From: Algirhabdus cladophorae
GTDB lineage: Bacteria; Pseudomonadota; Alphaproteobacteria; Rhodobacterales; Rhodobacteraceae
Assembly (NCBI RefSeq): GCF_044772865.1
Contig: NZ_CP173029.1
Coordinates: 3,286,001-3,350,000, forward strand
Direction of reading: 5' to 3'
DNA length: 64,000 nucleotides
Shown: in pieces, positions 54,585 to 63,381 of the stretch
Layout of the letters: every line of letters begins with the position of its first letter
Numbering within the stretch: position 1 is the stretch's first letter
The notes under the pieces: generated by a model
What the model was told of the DNA's origin: nothing
What the model saw: only the letters and a program-made list of their open reading frames with translations
Database searches by the model: none
Translations under genes and position numbers: made by a program

Positions 54585-54686
54585 GGAGAATTCGTGCGCG
54601 GCGTTAGCGGCTTTCGCAACGCGATTGGCGACCCAGACTTCTCACCAGAGCCGGGGCGCTATCACCTGTTTGCGGCCCGTTTTTAA
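54585..54686 (+). pseudogene. N-terminal fragment of a second GST-like gene
   Basis: The frame reads GEFVRGVSGFRNAIGDPDF and then PEPGRYHLF before a stop, matching the region just before the active-site CPW motif of glutathionyl-hydroquinone-reductase-type GSTs (compare AFRNWVTADGRAGPSG...AGRYHLYVSLACPW in the intact gene at 51347). The active site and all downstream sequence are missing, so it is a remnant. Confidence 0.6.
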
Positions 54687-54735
54687 CATCAGTCCCAGGC
54701 CACCACGATCCAAGCCATGGTCTCACTAGGCTAAC

Positions 54736-54768
54736 AACTGTCTCAAACTGTCTCATGTTGAGACAGTT
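54736..54768. promoter_or_regulatory. Inverted repeat upstream of the acetoin operon, candidate AcoR site
   Basis: AACTGTCTCA occurs twice in tandem (54736-54745, 54746-54755) and its complement TGAGACAGTT at 54759-54768, giving a palindrome with a 3-bp centre. It lies 110-143 bp before the acoA start, the usual range for an enhancer-type activator. Similar GAGACAGT occurs upstream of acoR (60812). Confidence 0.6.
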
Positions 54769-54878
54769 ATTGGCCGCGTTGTTCGATTTTGAGATCAATT
54801 CTTGCCACCGAGGAACGTGCCATCGCAGCGTTTCTTTGTTGGATCAGCAAAAAAGCTGGCAGCAAGGGAGGAACACAC

Positions 54879-55865
54879 ATGACACCAACACGCGATGAGC
54901 AACATTGGATGTATCGCAACATGGTCACGAGCCGGAAGCTCGAAGAGACCATCGCGGGCATCTACTTCGAGGGCAAAACGCCTGTATTCAGCATGGCAGA
55001 CGGCCCTATCCCGGGCGAGATGCATCTTAGCGACGGGCAAGAACCCGTGGCCGTAGGTGTCTGCGCGCACTTAAACGCAGAGGATGTCGTAACTGCCACG
55101 CACCGTCCGCACCACCAGGCAATCGCCAAGGGCGTTGATCTGGATAAGATGGTAGCTGAGATTTTCGGCAAGTCTACTGGGCTATCCGGCGGGCGCGGCG
55201 GGCATATGCATCTGTTTGATGCGGATGTGAATTTTGCTTGCTCAGGGATTATCGCTCAGGGCATGGGGCCTGCCGTTGGCGCTGCGCTCAGCCGTCAGAT
55301 GCAAAAGAAACCCGGCGTTGCCGTAGCTTTTGTCGGTGAAGGGGCCGTAAACCAAGGTGGTTGGCACGAGGCGATGAACCTCGCTGCCACATGGAAACTG
55401 CCATTTGTTTGTGTGATTGAAGACAACGATTGGGGCATTTCTGTTTCTAAAGAGGACTCCACTGCCATTGCTAACAACGCTGACCGGGCTGCCGCCTATG
55501 GCATTCCGGGTGTCCGCGTTGCCGACAATGACCCCTACGCCATCTATGAAGCCGCGGGCGAAGCGATTGCACGTGCACGCGCTGGCGATGGTCCTTCATT
55601 GATAGAGATCGAAACCTACCGACTTGCGGGACACTTCATGGGTGACGCCGAAGGCTACCGGCCAGAGGGCGAGAAGGATGCGCTGTTCGAAAAGGACCCG
55701 ATCCCGAAGATGCGCGCCAAGATGTTGGCTGACGGCATTGCCTCGGAAGCCGAACTGGATGCCATTGAAGCTGAAAGCGCGGCCCGCGTTGAAGCTGCTA
55801 TCAAATTTGCCCGCGAAAGTGCGGATCCAGCGCCAGAAGATGCTCTGACATCTGTGTTTGCGTAA
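54879..55865 (+). CDS. acoA: Acetoin dehydrogenase E1 component, alpha subunit
   Basis: 328 residues from the ATG at 54879 (GGGAGGAAC upstream; the frame is open to 54789). TPP-dependent E1-alpha with RKLEETIAGIYFEGKT, GGRGGHMHLFD and the TPP/Mg motif GEGAVNQGGWHEAMNLAATW. With AcoB it cleaves acetoin, transferring the acetaldehyde unit to the lipoyl domain. Pyruvate dehydrogenase E1 is a related alternative, but the split E2, the AcoR-like gene and the operon content favour acetoin. Confidence 0.88.
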   Translation: MTPTRDEQHWMYRNMVTSRKLEETIAGIYFEGKTPVFSMADGPIPGEMHLSDGQEPVAVGVCAHLNAEDVVTATHRPHHQAIAKGVDLDKMVAEIFGKSTGLSGGRGGHMHLFDADVNFACSGIIAQGMGPAVGAALSRQMQKKPGVAVAFVGEGAVNQGGWHEAMNLAATWKLPFVCVIEDNDWGISVSKEDSTAIANNADRAAAYGIPGVRVADNDPYAIYEAAGEAIARARAGDGPSLIEIETYRLAGHFMGDAEGYRPEGEKDALFEKDPIPKMRAKMLADGIASEAELDAIEAESAARVEAAIKFARESADPAPEDALTSVFA

Positions 55866-55878
55866 GGGAGGGGATAAC

Positions 55879-56898
55879 ATGAACGTACCTAACGAGAGAA
55901 AACTCACCATTGCCCGCGCCATGGCAGAGGCTGTGCAGCAGGAAATGCAAATCGACCCGTCTGTCTTTGTGATGGGCGAAGACATCGGCGCTTTGGGTGG
56001 CGTCTACGGCAATACCCGTGGCCTACTTGAAGAATTCGGAAAAGAGCGCATACGCGATACGCCGATCTCTGAGACGGCCTTTATTGGTGCGGCAGTCGGG
56101 GCGGCCCAAGACGGGATGCGTCCGGTCGTTGAGCTCATGTTCGTCGACTTTTTCGGAGTTTGCTTTGACGCGATCTACAACCTGATGGCCAAGAATACTT
56201 ACTTCTCTGGTGGCAACGTCAAGGTGCCGATGGTGCTGATGACTTCCACTGGCGGTGGCTATTCTGATGCTGGACAGCACTCTCAATGCCTTTACGGCAC
56301 CTTTGCACATCTGCCCGGCATGAAAGTGGTTTGCCCATCCAATGCTTATGACGCCAAAGGTTTGATGACGGCTGCGATGCGCGATGATAGCCCGGTCGTA
56401 TATATGTATCACAAAAGCCTGCAAGGCATGGGCTGGTTGGCCACGGAACCGGGTGCCACCGTGCACACGCCAGAGGAAAGCTACACCGTTGAGATCGGTA
56501 AAGCCAATGTGGTGCGAAAAGGCGAGGATGTCACAATCGTTAGCCTCGGGATGGGAGTGCACAACGCGCTTAAGGCCGCAACGCAACTCGAAGCTGATGG
56601 GGTTAGTGCGGAAGTTATCGATCTGGTCAGTCTTGTGCCCTTGGACCGCGATACCATCCGTGCATCGGTCGCTAAAACGGGCCGTCTGATCGTCGTGGAC
56701 GAAGACTACATGTCCTATGGCGTCTCCGGAGAGATCATCGCGTCTGTTACAGAGCATGACATCTCGGTTCTCAAGGCTGCACCAAAGCGCGTCGCTTACC
56801 CGGATGTGCCGATCCCTTACGCGCGCGTGATGGAGCAGTTCTGCTTACCAAATCCGGACAAGATCGTTGCGGCTTTTCAGGGCATGAACGCCGCCTAA
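55879..56898 (+). CDS. acoB: Acetoin dehydrogenase E1 component, beta subunit
   Basis: 339 residues from the ATG at 55879 (GGGAGGGGATAAC). Transketolase-type E1-beta: VMGEDIGALGGVYGNTRGL, FIGAAVGAAQDGMRPVVELM and the C-terminal LIVVDEDYMSYGVSGEI. It forms the alpha2beta2 E1 with AcoA, which is 13 bp upstream. No lipoyl domain is fused to it. Confidence 0.88.
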   Translation: MNVPNERKLTIARAMAEAVQQEMQIDPSVFVMGEDIGALGGVYGNTRGLLEEFGKERIRDTPISETAFIGAAVGAAQDGMRPVVELMFVDFFGVCFDAIYNLMAKNTYFSGGNVKVPMVLMTSTGGGYSDAGQHSQCLYGTFAHLPGMKVVCPSNAYDAKGLMTAAMRDDSPVVYMYHKSLQGMGWLATEPGATVHTPEESYTVEIGKANVVRKGEDVTIVSLGMGVHNALKAATQLEADGVSAEVIDLVSLVPLDRDTIRASVAKTGRLIVVDEDYMSYGVSGEIIASVTEHDISVLKAAPKRVAYPDVPIPYARVMEQFCLPNPDKIVAAFQGMNAA

Positions 56899-56956
56899 GC
56901 TGGCTTCGGGGCCGTGCGAACTGCGCGGCCCCATTCTCTCTCAACAGGACATAGAA

Positions 56957-57190
56957 ATGGCAACAGATATCATCATCCCCACTGACCTCTGGGAGGAAGA
57001 CGAAGAAGCAGTGATCACCACGTGGCTGGTAAGCGATGGGGGAACTGTAACGGAAGGCGCACTGATCGCGGAAATTATGACCGCGAAAGTGCAGTATGAG
57101 ATCAACGCACCTGCGAGTGGCACCATCAGCATCAAAGAAGAAGCGGATGCAGTTGTGCCCAAAGGCGGCGTTATCGGGACCATCACGTGA
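56957..57190 (+). CDS. Free-standing lipoyl (biotinyl-lipoyl) domain protein
   Basis: 77 residues making up exactly one lipoyl domain. The lipoylated Lys is in the hairpin IMTAKVQYEI (the usual form is ETDKA). N-terminal strands IIIPTDLWEEDEEAVITTWL and GAPASG-like turn INAPASGTISI are present. It replaces the lipoyl domain normally fused to E2. GTGA overlap with the E2 catalytic gene. It should shuttle acetyl groups between AcoAB and the E2 core. Confidence 0.85.
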   Translation: MATDIIIPTDLWEEDEEAVITTWLVSDGGTVTEGALIAEIMTAKVQYEINAPASGTISIKEEADAVVPKGGVIGTIT

Positions 57191-57867
57191 CGGAGGGCAT
57201 CCGCACAGTTCCTTTGAAGGGCGTGCGCGGCATGATCGCCGATGCGATGGTCAAAAGCCTTGCGACGGCGGCCCAACTTACACATCACGCAAGCGCGGAT
57301 GCGACGGCCTTAATGGCTGAAAAAACACGTCTCGCAGAGGCTGGCACCAAGGTTTCGGTCGAGGATCTGCTGATGTTGTCAGTTGTGCGCGCCCTGGAAA
57401 AGCATCCAGACGCGAATGGAAAGGTCGACGACCGCGAAGTCCATTTGCATGAGGCTATCGATCTGTCCGTCGCCATCGCCTTGCCAGGCAACCTTCTGGT
57501 CGCGCCTGCCATTTTTGGTGCGGGCAAGATGGATGTGGTAGAACTGCGCACTGCACGCCAAGACCTTGCTGCACGTGCCAAGATAAACAAGCTGACGGTC
57601 ACTGAGATGACAGGTGGAACCTTTACGGTGTCAAACCTCGGCCTGACCCGGGTGGAGCATTTCACTCCGATCCTGAACTCTGGCCAGATTTGCATTTTGG
57701 GTATTGGTCGGATGGCCGACAAGCCTGTAAGGGCTTCGGACGGTGGGATCGATTTGCACCCTTTTGTTGGCCTTTCGCTGACTTTTGACCATCGGGCCCT
57801 TGATGGCGCACCAGCGGGCGATTTGCTGACCGCGATCTGCGATGAGATTGAAGGGATGGCGGGGTGA
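57187..57867 (+). CDS. E2 acetyltransferase catalytic domain, lacking lipoyl and E1-binding domains
   Basis: 226 residues corresponding only to the 2-oxoacid dehydrogenase acyltransferase catalytic domain. Contains VPLKGVRGMIADAMVKSL, GTFTVSNLGLT and the active-site LTFDHRALDGAPAGDLL (His and Asp). Start GTG in the lipoyl stop. A peripheral-subunit-binding domain is missing. It transfers the acetyl group to CoA. The chromosome must supply E3 (Lpd), which is not in this operon. Confidence 0.85.
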   Translation: MTEGIRTVPLKGVRGMIADAMVKSLATAAQLTHHASADATALMAEKTRLAEAGTKVSVEDLLMLSVVRALEKHPDANGKVDDREVHLHEAIDLSVAIALPGNLLVAPAIFGAGKMDVVELRTARQDLAARAKINKLTVTEMTGGTFTVSNLGLTRVEHFTPILNSGQICILGIGRMADKPVRASDGGIDLHPFVGLSLTFDHRALDGAPAGDLLTAICDEIEGMAG

Positions 57868-58529
57868 GAACCGTTGTCCAGACTGTCGCAAGTGCGGCGG
57901 ATGGCCTTGCCTTCGAGCAAGATCTGTTCATGTCCGCTGGCCCGAAGGTTGGTGTATGGCGCGCACGTGAACATAGCCTTGTTTGCCCACGCGCCTACGT
58001 GAAACATGCAGAGTTTGAAAGTGGCCGTCAGCAGTCACATGCGGCAGGTTGGCCAGTTTTTCTGCGCACCACTGGTGGCGGCACTGTCCCGCAGGGCCCT
58101 GGCATCGATAATCTGATACTCGCCTTTGATGCACCTCGTGGAAGTACAATCGACGAAAGCTATCGCCTGCTGACTCGCGTTCTAAAACGTGGGCTTAGCG
58201 CAGAACTGGATATAGGCGAAACGCCAGGCAGCTTTTGCGACGGGGCCTGGAACCTATCTTTCAAGGGTCAAAAACTGATCGGAACAGCACAACGCTGGCG
58301 TCCGAAGCGAGGCCAGCCCGCCCGCGTGTTGGCCCATGCGGTGATCCTGACGACGGATACCTTCTATAAGGGCGCACGCGCGGTCGCCGCGTTACACGAG
58401 ACCCTAAAACTAATGCCGATCAAATCCGACGCGCACACTAGCCTGGAAGCAGCCATTGGCGTGTCAGAGCTTCCAACAACGGCGCTCTTTGCAGCAGCAA
58501 AGGAGGAATTTGCGGCGCAATTCGCTTAA
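57864..58529 (+). CDS. Lipoate-protein ligase family protein
   Basis: 221 residues of the BPL/LplA/LipB superfamily. The substrate-binding RTTGGGTVPQGPG and catalytic region CDGAWNLSFKGQKLIGTAQR (with the conserved Lys) are visible. Starts GTG in the E2 stop. It likely lipoylates the free lipoyl domain of this operon; LplA-like proteins often occur in aco-type operons. Confidence 0.82.
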   Translation: MRTVVQTVASAADGLAFEQDLFMSAGPKVGVWRAREHSLVCPRAYVKHAEFESGRQQSHAAGWPVFLRTTGGGTVPQGPGIDNLILAFDAPRGSTIDESYRLLTRVLKRGLSAELDIGETPGSFCDGAWNLSFKGQKLIGTAQRWRPKRGQPARVLAHAVILTTDTFYKGARAVAALHETLKLMPIKSDAHTSLEAAIGVSELPTTALFAAAKEEFAAQFA

Positions 58530-58558
58530 CCGGACAAAAACCAAATAGGGAGGAAACA

Positions 58559-58921
58559 ATGTCCAACGAAACCATCCACATCCATCTTGAGGTAAAAGTC
58601 CCGGAGGCAAATCGAGCCGGGTTTAACACGCTGATGAACGACCTCGTCGAAAACACCAATAAGGAATCCGGTACGCTGGTCTATGAATGGTATGAAGTCG
58701 GTGATACCGGCACGTGGCACATTCTTGAACGCTATGCCGACGCCGAAAACGGCGACCTTCATGTCAAAGGCTTTGCCGAAGGCTACGCAGGTAGGTTCTT
58801 TGAACTCGTGGATAGCTGTACAGGCATCGTTTCCGACAATGCGACACCGTACATCAAAGGCGTGCTGGAGGGTATCTCACCGCTCTACATCGCACAAAAA
58901 GGCGGCTTTAACCGCTTCTAA
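58559..58921 (+). CDS. Antibiotic biosynthesis monooxygenase (ABM) domain protein
   Basis: 120 residues, ferredoxin-like ABM fold: IHIHLEVKVPEANRAGF, ESGTLVYEWYEVGDTGTWHILERYAD and HVKGFAEGYAGRFFELV. Members act as quinol monooxygenases or heme-type oxygenases without cofactor; the exact reaction is unknown. Good RBS AGGGAGGAAAC. Last gene of the acetoin operon; ends 26 bp before the convergent acoR stop. Confidence 0.78.
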   Translation: MSNETIHIHLEVKVPEANRAGFNTLMNDLVENTNKESGTLVYEWYEVGDTGTWHILERYADAENGDLHVKGFAEGYAGRFFELVDSCTGIVSDNATPYIKGVLEGISPLYIAQKGGFNRF

Positions 58922-58947
58922 GCTGTGATCACGCGCTGCGTAACAGA

Positions 58948-60759
58948 TCACGCGGGGCGGGTGATCCCAAGCACCTTCATTTTACGGTGAATGGTTGCGC
59001 GTCCCATCCCCAATGTCCGCGCCGCTTTGGAGACATTCCATCGCGCGCCTTGTAAGGCGTCACGGATCACTTGTTCTTCGCCGAGCGGTATTTTTAGAAG
59101 ATCAATGCTCTTCAAGCGCGCGACAGGTTGGGTTACCAGCGCAAGTTCAAGGTTCGTTATGCGCTCCCCGTCGCCATGCATCAGTGCCTGCCTCAGTACA
59201 TTGCGCATTTCACGTACGTTGCCGGGCCAGTCATGCGCTCGTATGACCTGTTCCGCTTCAGGCGCTAATTCAACGTCTCTACCAGCCATCATTTTCAGAA
59301 TAGCTTTGGCCAGAACCAGCGGTTTTTCACGGGCGCGCAGCGGTGGCAGCACCGTTGATGCGCCTGTTAGCATGTAGAATAAGTCATCACGGAACGCGCC
59401 CAACTGAACCTTTTGTAGCAGCGGTTGCCGCGTTGTCGCAATAATCTGCGGAAAGCACCCACTCGGATTATCGGCCAACTCCATTTCATTCAACACGCCT
59501 CGTAAGGCGGTTTGTGCGAAATCCGGTAGGTCGTCCAAGTTATCAAAAACCAAGGCGGACCGTTGAGAAGGAATACCATCCATGTCACCCGCGATCCGTG
59601 TTTGTTGCATCAACGACCTGATATAAGTCCGGTCGTCGTCTGTGTCTTCTAATGCCCCGCAATCAATGTTCACTGTTTGCGGTGCATCACCAATCAACGC
59701 TGCTATCAAGGCCGATTTGCCGGTGCCGGTCTCGCCCTCAATGATTAAAGGCAGACCGTATTTGAGGTTCGTCTGAAGCCGGTCGCAAATCGCGGACATT
59801 GTAAGACTACCTACGCCTAGATCCTTCAAAGTGGGTTGACAGGCACCGAGGGTCGGCAATTGGTGCTTTGAGCGCCAACCGGGGATTATCGCCGCCCTTT
59901 CCACCGGTGTCCGCACCCAGAGATCCAGCAGAGGCCCGCTATCGCGGCGGACCGACATGACACGACCGGACACCCGATCAAGGCTTTCAAGGTCCGTACC
60001 GAACACTTCATCTACCCGACACCCGGTCAGTTCACTGTGGGATCCAATTGCTGATACGTCATGTGCCGCCGCAGTTGCGCCCAAAATCAAACCGTCTTCA
60101 TCAACCGCGACCAACTCTGCTCCTTTCAAAAGCTCGCGTCGTCCGGGCACAGCGACAGAAACAATGGCTTTGTCCTTGAACGCCTGCTCGAAAAGCATGT
60201 GCTGCAACCGATGGGCCGCCGCACTTAGAAGCTCGCTCGTAAAGAGGCTGTCAGATGGATTGGTACGGTCGATGGAGGAGATATTGGCTATCCCAATCAC
60301 TGCATTGGACGCATCTCTTAGTGGGATAGCGTTACAGGCAAAGGGCTGAAGTTCTGAGTAATAATGGTCCTTGCCACGCACTGTGAATGCACGCCCTTCA
60401 TTCAGTGCCATTGACACTCCATTCGTACCAGCGATGCGTTCATCCCAAACCGACCCCAATGCGATACCGTTCCAAGTCTTGTCCGCGCCTTTGCTTTCGA
60501 GCCGAACAAGGATGCCGTCGTTATCAGTGATCACCAAGCAATGGCCTGCGTCCGATGCAAGTCTTGCTAGTTTGCGAAAGATCCCATGCCGACCACCCGT
60601 CCGTTCAATCATTTCCTCGAGTCGTGGGGCGACTTCAGACGATTGCAATCGCAAGATTGGTTGGGCCGCGTTACGCTTAAGTTTGTAGTCGCGCTCGCAC
60701 CTTTCCCAAGACGCTGAAATTGCCTCGTGCAGTCTAGAATTTATCTGTAGATCGGTCAT
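58948..60759 (-). CDS. acoR: AcoR-like bEBP (Fis-type HTH) lacking the GAFTGA loop
   Basis: 603 residues from the ATG at 60759 (GGGAGGGG upstream; frame opens at 60804). A GAF-type sensor (~60-210, DAGHCLVITDNDGILV...) and a linker precede an AAA+ domain with Walker A GETGTGKS, a Walker B-like LVFDNLDDL (Asn where Glu is usual) and FRDDLFYML. The GAFTGA sigma-54 contact loop is missing: the chain runs from IDCGALEDTDDD through a short unrelated stretch to the Walker B. A Fis-type HTH (KAARTLGMGRATIHRKMKVL) ends it. Acts on the adjacent acetoin operon, likely without sigma-54. Confidence 0.85.
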   Translation of the reverse strand: MTDLQINSRLHEAISASWERCERDYKLKRNAAQPILRLQSSEVAPRLEEMIERTGGRHGIFRKLARLASDAGHCLVITDNDGILVRLESKGADKTWNGIALGSVWDERIAGTNGVSMALNEGRAFTVRGKDHYYSELQPFACNAIPLRDASNAVIGIANISSIDRTNPSDSLFTSELLSAAAHRLQHMLFEQAFKDKAIVSVAVPGRRELLKGAELVAVDEDGLILGATAAAHDVSAIGSHSELTGCRVDEVFGTDLESLDRVSGRVMSVRRDSGPLLDLWVRTPVERAAIIPGWRSKHQLPTLGACQPTLKDLGVGSLTMSAICDRLQTNLKYGLPLIIEGETGTGKSALIAALIGDAPQTVNIDCGALEDTDDDRTYIRSLMQQTRIAGDMDGIPSQRSALVFDNLDDLPDFAQTALRGVLNEMELADNPSGCFPQIIATTRQPLLQKVQLGAFRDDLFYMLTGASTVLPPLRAREKPLVLAKAILKMMAGRDVELAPEAEQVIRAHDWPGNVREMRNVLRQALMHGDGERITNLELALVTQPVARLKSIDLLKIPLGEEQVIRDALQGARWNVSKAARTLGMGRATIHRKMKVLGITRPA

Positions 60760-60908
60760 CAAAGTCCCCTCCCAAAGACCTCGCGTCGCGATTTGTTTCG
60801 CCATGTTATCAGAGACAGTGTTCGGAGTCTCGATTCCTTGGGTGTGATGCCCTCACGCGGGTAAATCAGGGCAAGCTTTCCTGCCCTGATGTCTCGTCGG
60901 ATATCGGA

Positions 60909-61817
60909 TTAAAACGGCGCGAAGCCGTCACTTGGTACGTTTGGAATGCTCCAGCGTTCTTTTGGGTCGATCACTGGATGCGGGCTGCCAGGTGCAGGCA
61001 CTTGCCCATGGTTGCCGTAAAGCCAAAGCACGAAATTTGATCGTTCGCCTGCGGTGATGGGCATGGATTCATGCGGTACGCTTCCGTGGTGAATGAGGGC
61101 TGTACCAGGTGCAAATGTCAGCTCTTCGATCTTGCGGGTCGCATGATCAAAGAAGCGCACCCCAGAGCCGGAGAACTCTTCGCCCGGCAAATTCAGGTTC
61201 AGGTTCAACGTCACGGATGAGGCGTCGGTATGCGCGCGCAAGGATGTGTCTGCGTCCGCCTGCCACTGTATTGAGAACCCAAAAGTCTGCGTGTCGTATC
61301 CCATGACGTCTGGGAAAAGCAGCCGAGAAATGGGTCGCATGTAAGCATCCATCAGATTGCGATAGAAGGTCTGAAAGTTGGGTGCTGCTAAATATCCTTG
61401 TGACCGCGGATCCAGCATCGCCCCGCCTCGGTTCAATGAAATGCCATAGGGCGGACGTACTGGAATCTCCGCATCGGCCGCAGCCGCCATATAATCGCGC
61501 AGGACAATCAATTTTTCAGGATCAAAGAACTGGGTTTCATAGACGCCGGGAAAAACCTCTTTCCACTGGTTCTTTACCGCGCCTTCTTTCGTCGGATCGG
61601 CCCATGCTTGCGCAACTGCGGTGCGCAGTTTGGCATCAAAAAGGCTTTCGTCCAGAACAGACGCGCGGTCTGTGTCGGTTTCCCATTCGGCCCATGCCGC
61701 CTCAAACAGTCGCGTGTTCTGGTCCCAAAAATGCTGAACGGAAGGGGCGCGTTGTAGTTGCGCTTCGCGGGTTGGGCGCTCAATTGTGCGGGCGCGCTCA
61801 AGAGATTGGAGTGTCAT
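60909..61817 (-). CDS. 2-oxoglutarate/Fe(II)-dependent oxygenase-like protein
   Basis: 302 residues. The metal site is visible as His-Asp in RAHTDASSVTLNLNLN and a distal His in LIHHGSVPHESMPITAGER with the 2OG-binding Arg in GERSNFVLWLYG. Related to prolyl 4-hydroxylase-type and PLOD-like oxygenases. Substrate unknown. RBS AAGGAAC. On the same strand as the SDR and the broken CmcJ gene. Confidence 0.85.
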   Translation of the reverse strand: MTLQSLERARTIERPTREAQLQRAPSVQHFWDQNTRLFEAAWAEWETDTDRASVLDESLFDAKLRTAVAQAWADPTKEGAVKNQWKEVFPGVYETQFFDPEKLIVLRDYMAAAADAEIPVRPPYGISLNRGGAMLDPRSQGYLAAPNFQTFYRNLMDAYMRPISRLLFPDVMGYDTQTFGFSIQWQADADTSLRAHTDASSVTLNLNLNLPGEEFSGSGVRFFDHATRKIEELTFAPGTALIHHGSVPHESMPITAGERSNFVLWLYGNHGQVPAPGSPHPVIDPKERWSIPNVPSDGFAPF

Positions 61818-61891
61818 AACGTTTGTTCCTTAGATCGTGATTATCGAAAGGCGCATTCAATGCCGCCTCAAAAATCTGGGTGCCCTGTGGA

Positions 61892-62680
61892 CTAGCTGAG
61901 GGCAGCGCAGACTGTGTTAATGGCTTGCATGACATCGCCACTGTGACCTGCATCCAAGGCCGCACCATGAGGTTTAGCGAACTGGCCGATGTCGTTGTCA
62001 AAGTATTTGCCGCTGGCGTCTGCAAAGGAGCTGTCCAATGCCGCTTTGCGCAGAATCGACGCGCCGATTTGCAGATCATTGCCCGCAACGCCAAAGCCCT
62101 CTTTGACCATCTTGGAGGCAAGCAGCGATCCGGGGTTTACAGCCACAACGATTGGTCCATCTGGGAGGTCTTTCGCCAATTCGCGCGACCAGATTGTGAT
62201 GGCAAGCTTGCTTTGCGCATAGGCGGTCATATCGTCCACTGTGCGCTGACCGTGAAGTGCCTCAAGATCGACAGGGGCCTGCGCTGCCGATGATAGGTTC
62301 ACGATCCGCCCATCTTTTGGAATGATTGGCAAAAGATCACGGGTCAGCACGTAGGGCGCGAATGTATTCACCATGAAGCGGGCGTCATACCCATCCGCTG
62401 TCAGCGGATCAGAGAGTTTCAAAACACCAGCGTTGTTCATGATGATATCAAGTTGGTCGTGCGATTTACGAATGTCGGCTGCCATCGCACGCACATCAGC
62501 CATGCGCGTTAGATCGGCGAAGTAGGTTTCGGTGGTGCCGCCGACTTGCTTCTTTGCTGCTTCAAGTTTTTCGGCACTGCGTCCATGCAGCAAGACCGTG
62601 TGCCCTTCTGCAGCGAGGTTCTGAGCGGTCAAAAGCCCAATGCCATCGGTCGCACCGGTTATCAAAATTGTCTTTTTCAT
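61892..62680 (-). CDS. Short-chain dehydrogenase/reductase
   Basis: 262 residues with the SDR cofactor motif TGATDGIGLL, NNAGVL, catalytic Ser in NLSSAAQ and YAQSK. It resembles retinol-dehydrogenase/oxidoreductase-type SDRs. Precedes the 2OG oxygenase by 74 bp, so co-transcription is likely. Substrate unknown. Confidence 0.85.
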   Translation of the reverse strand: MKKTILITGATDGIGLLTAQNLAAEGHTVLLHGRSAEKLEAAKKQVGGTTETYFADLTRMADVRAMAADIRKSHDQLDIIMNNAGVLKLSDPLTADGYDARFMVNTFAPYVLTRDLLPIIPKDGRIVNLSSAAQAPVDLEALHGQRTVDDMTAYAQSKLAITIWSRELAKDLPDGPIVVAVNPGSLLASKMVKEGFGVAGNDLQIGASILRKAALDSSFADASGKYFDNDIGQFAKPHGAALDAGHSGDVMQAINTVCAALS

Positions 62681-62742
62681 CAGTTCTTCTTTCTATTTGC
62701 GCGACGAACAAGGGTGGTTCTCTCCCTGTCGCGGAAGCTGTT

Positions 62743-63283
62743 TCAGTAGCGGACCAAAGTCCGGCTCTCGATGCTCTTACGGATGGTTGAAATGTTGGGG
62801 TCTTCGACCATGTCGAGAGCGCTATGGCCAATCGACGCGCGCCCGCGATTGTCGAATATGTTAAAGTAGGCAACGTCATGCGGCGTCATTTTGGACATGT
62901 AGACCCATTCATGATCCGGGTTTGCGGCCAAGCCTAGGATTTGGCCCTTGCGGTCTGGGTAGATCAAATCAAGCAAAATCCAATCGTCTTCCGCCACACT
63001 CGAAGGTAGAATGAATCCCAAGGGTGCTGAGTTGATCACATCGCCCACTGGTCGCCAAACATTAATGAAGGCGTAATGTCCGTTGCTCCATTCTGTCGCC
63101 TGTTCGGGACCAAGAATATCGATCAACCGTTGTTTCGCACCATCGACGCTCATCAAAGACCGAGACTTCGGTAGGCGCGAGTTCAGGCGAGATCAGGTTC
63201 CCAATGATCCCTCCGGCATCAATCTCAAACGCCTGACGCTCGGGTTTGTGCACATGATAGTTGACTGTCGCTGTCATGCTCAT
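62743..63283 (-). pseudogene. CmcJ/NvfI-family oxygenase gene with internal deletion and frameshift
   Basis: The start at 63283 (CAGGAGTATCCG upstream) encodes a CmcJ-like N-terminus (ATVNYHVHKPERQAFEID...APTEVSVFDER). The C-terminal part is in another frame (62743-63156): HYAFINVWRPVGD, PLGFILPSSVAEDDW, DLIYPDRKGQ and RKSIESRTLVRY, as in intact CmcJ/NvfI proteins. The ~100 middle residues, including metal ligands, are missing at the junction near 63150. Dead gene unless the fragments are expressed separately. Confidence 0.78.
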
Positions 63284-63381
63284 CGGATACTCCTGTGTTC
63301 TTCTTAAACTCAGAAATATCATCCTCGATAGATATATAAAGGGCCTTGATGGGAATTCAGTATTCCGAAATAAGATATAAT

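Larger units (their letters stand above)
54515..54878. other. Gap between hemerythrin gene and acoA
   Basis: 364 bp without an intact gene. It holds a GST remnant (54585-54686) and a promoter-proximal inverted repeat (54736-54768), both listed separately. No clear -24/-12 or -35/-10 could be fixed by eye. Confidence 0.6.

Noticed and set aside
54770..54786. TTGGCC...TTGTTCG as a sigma-54 promoter
   Set aside because: The GG to GC spacing of the -24/-12 elements is wrong and the -12 GC is missing.
60865..60890. Hairpin ATCAGGGCA/TGCCCTGAT as the terminator of the oxygenase gene
   Set aside because: Perfect 9-bp stem but only three T residues follow on the relevant strand; left unassigned.
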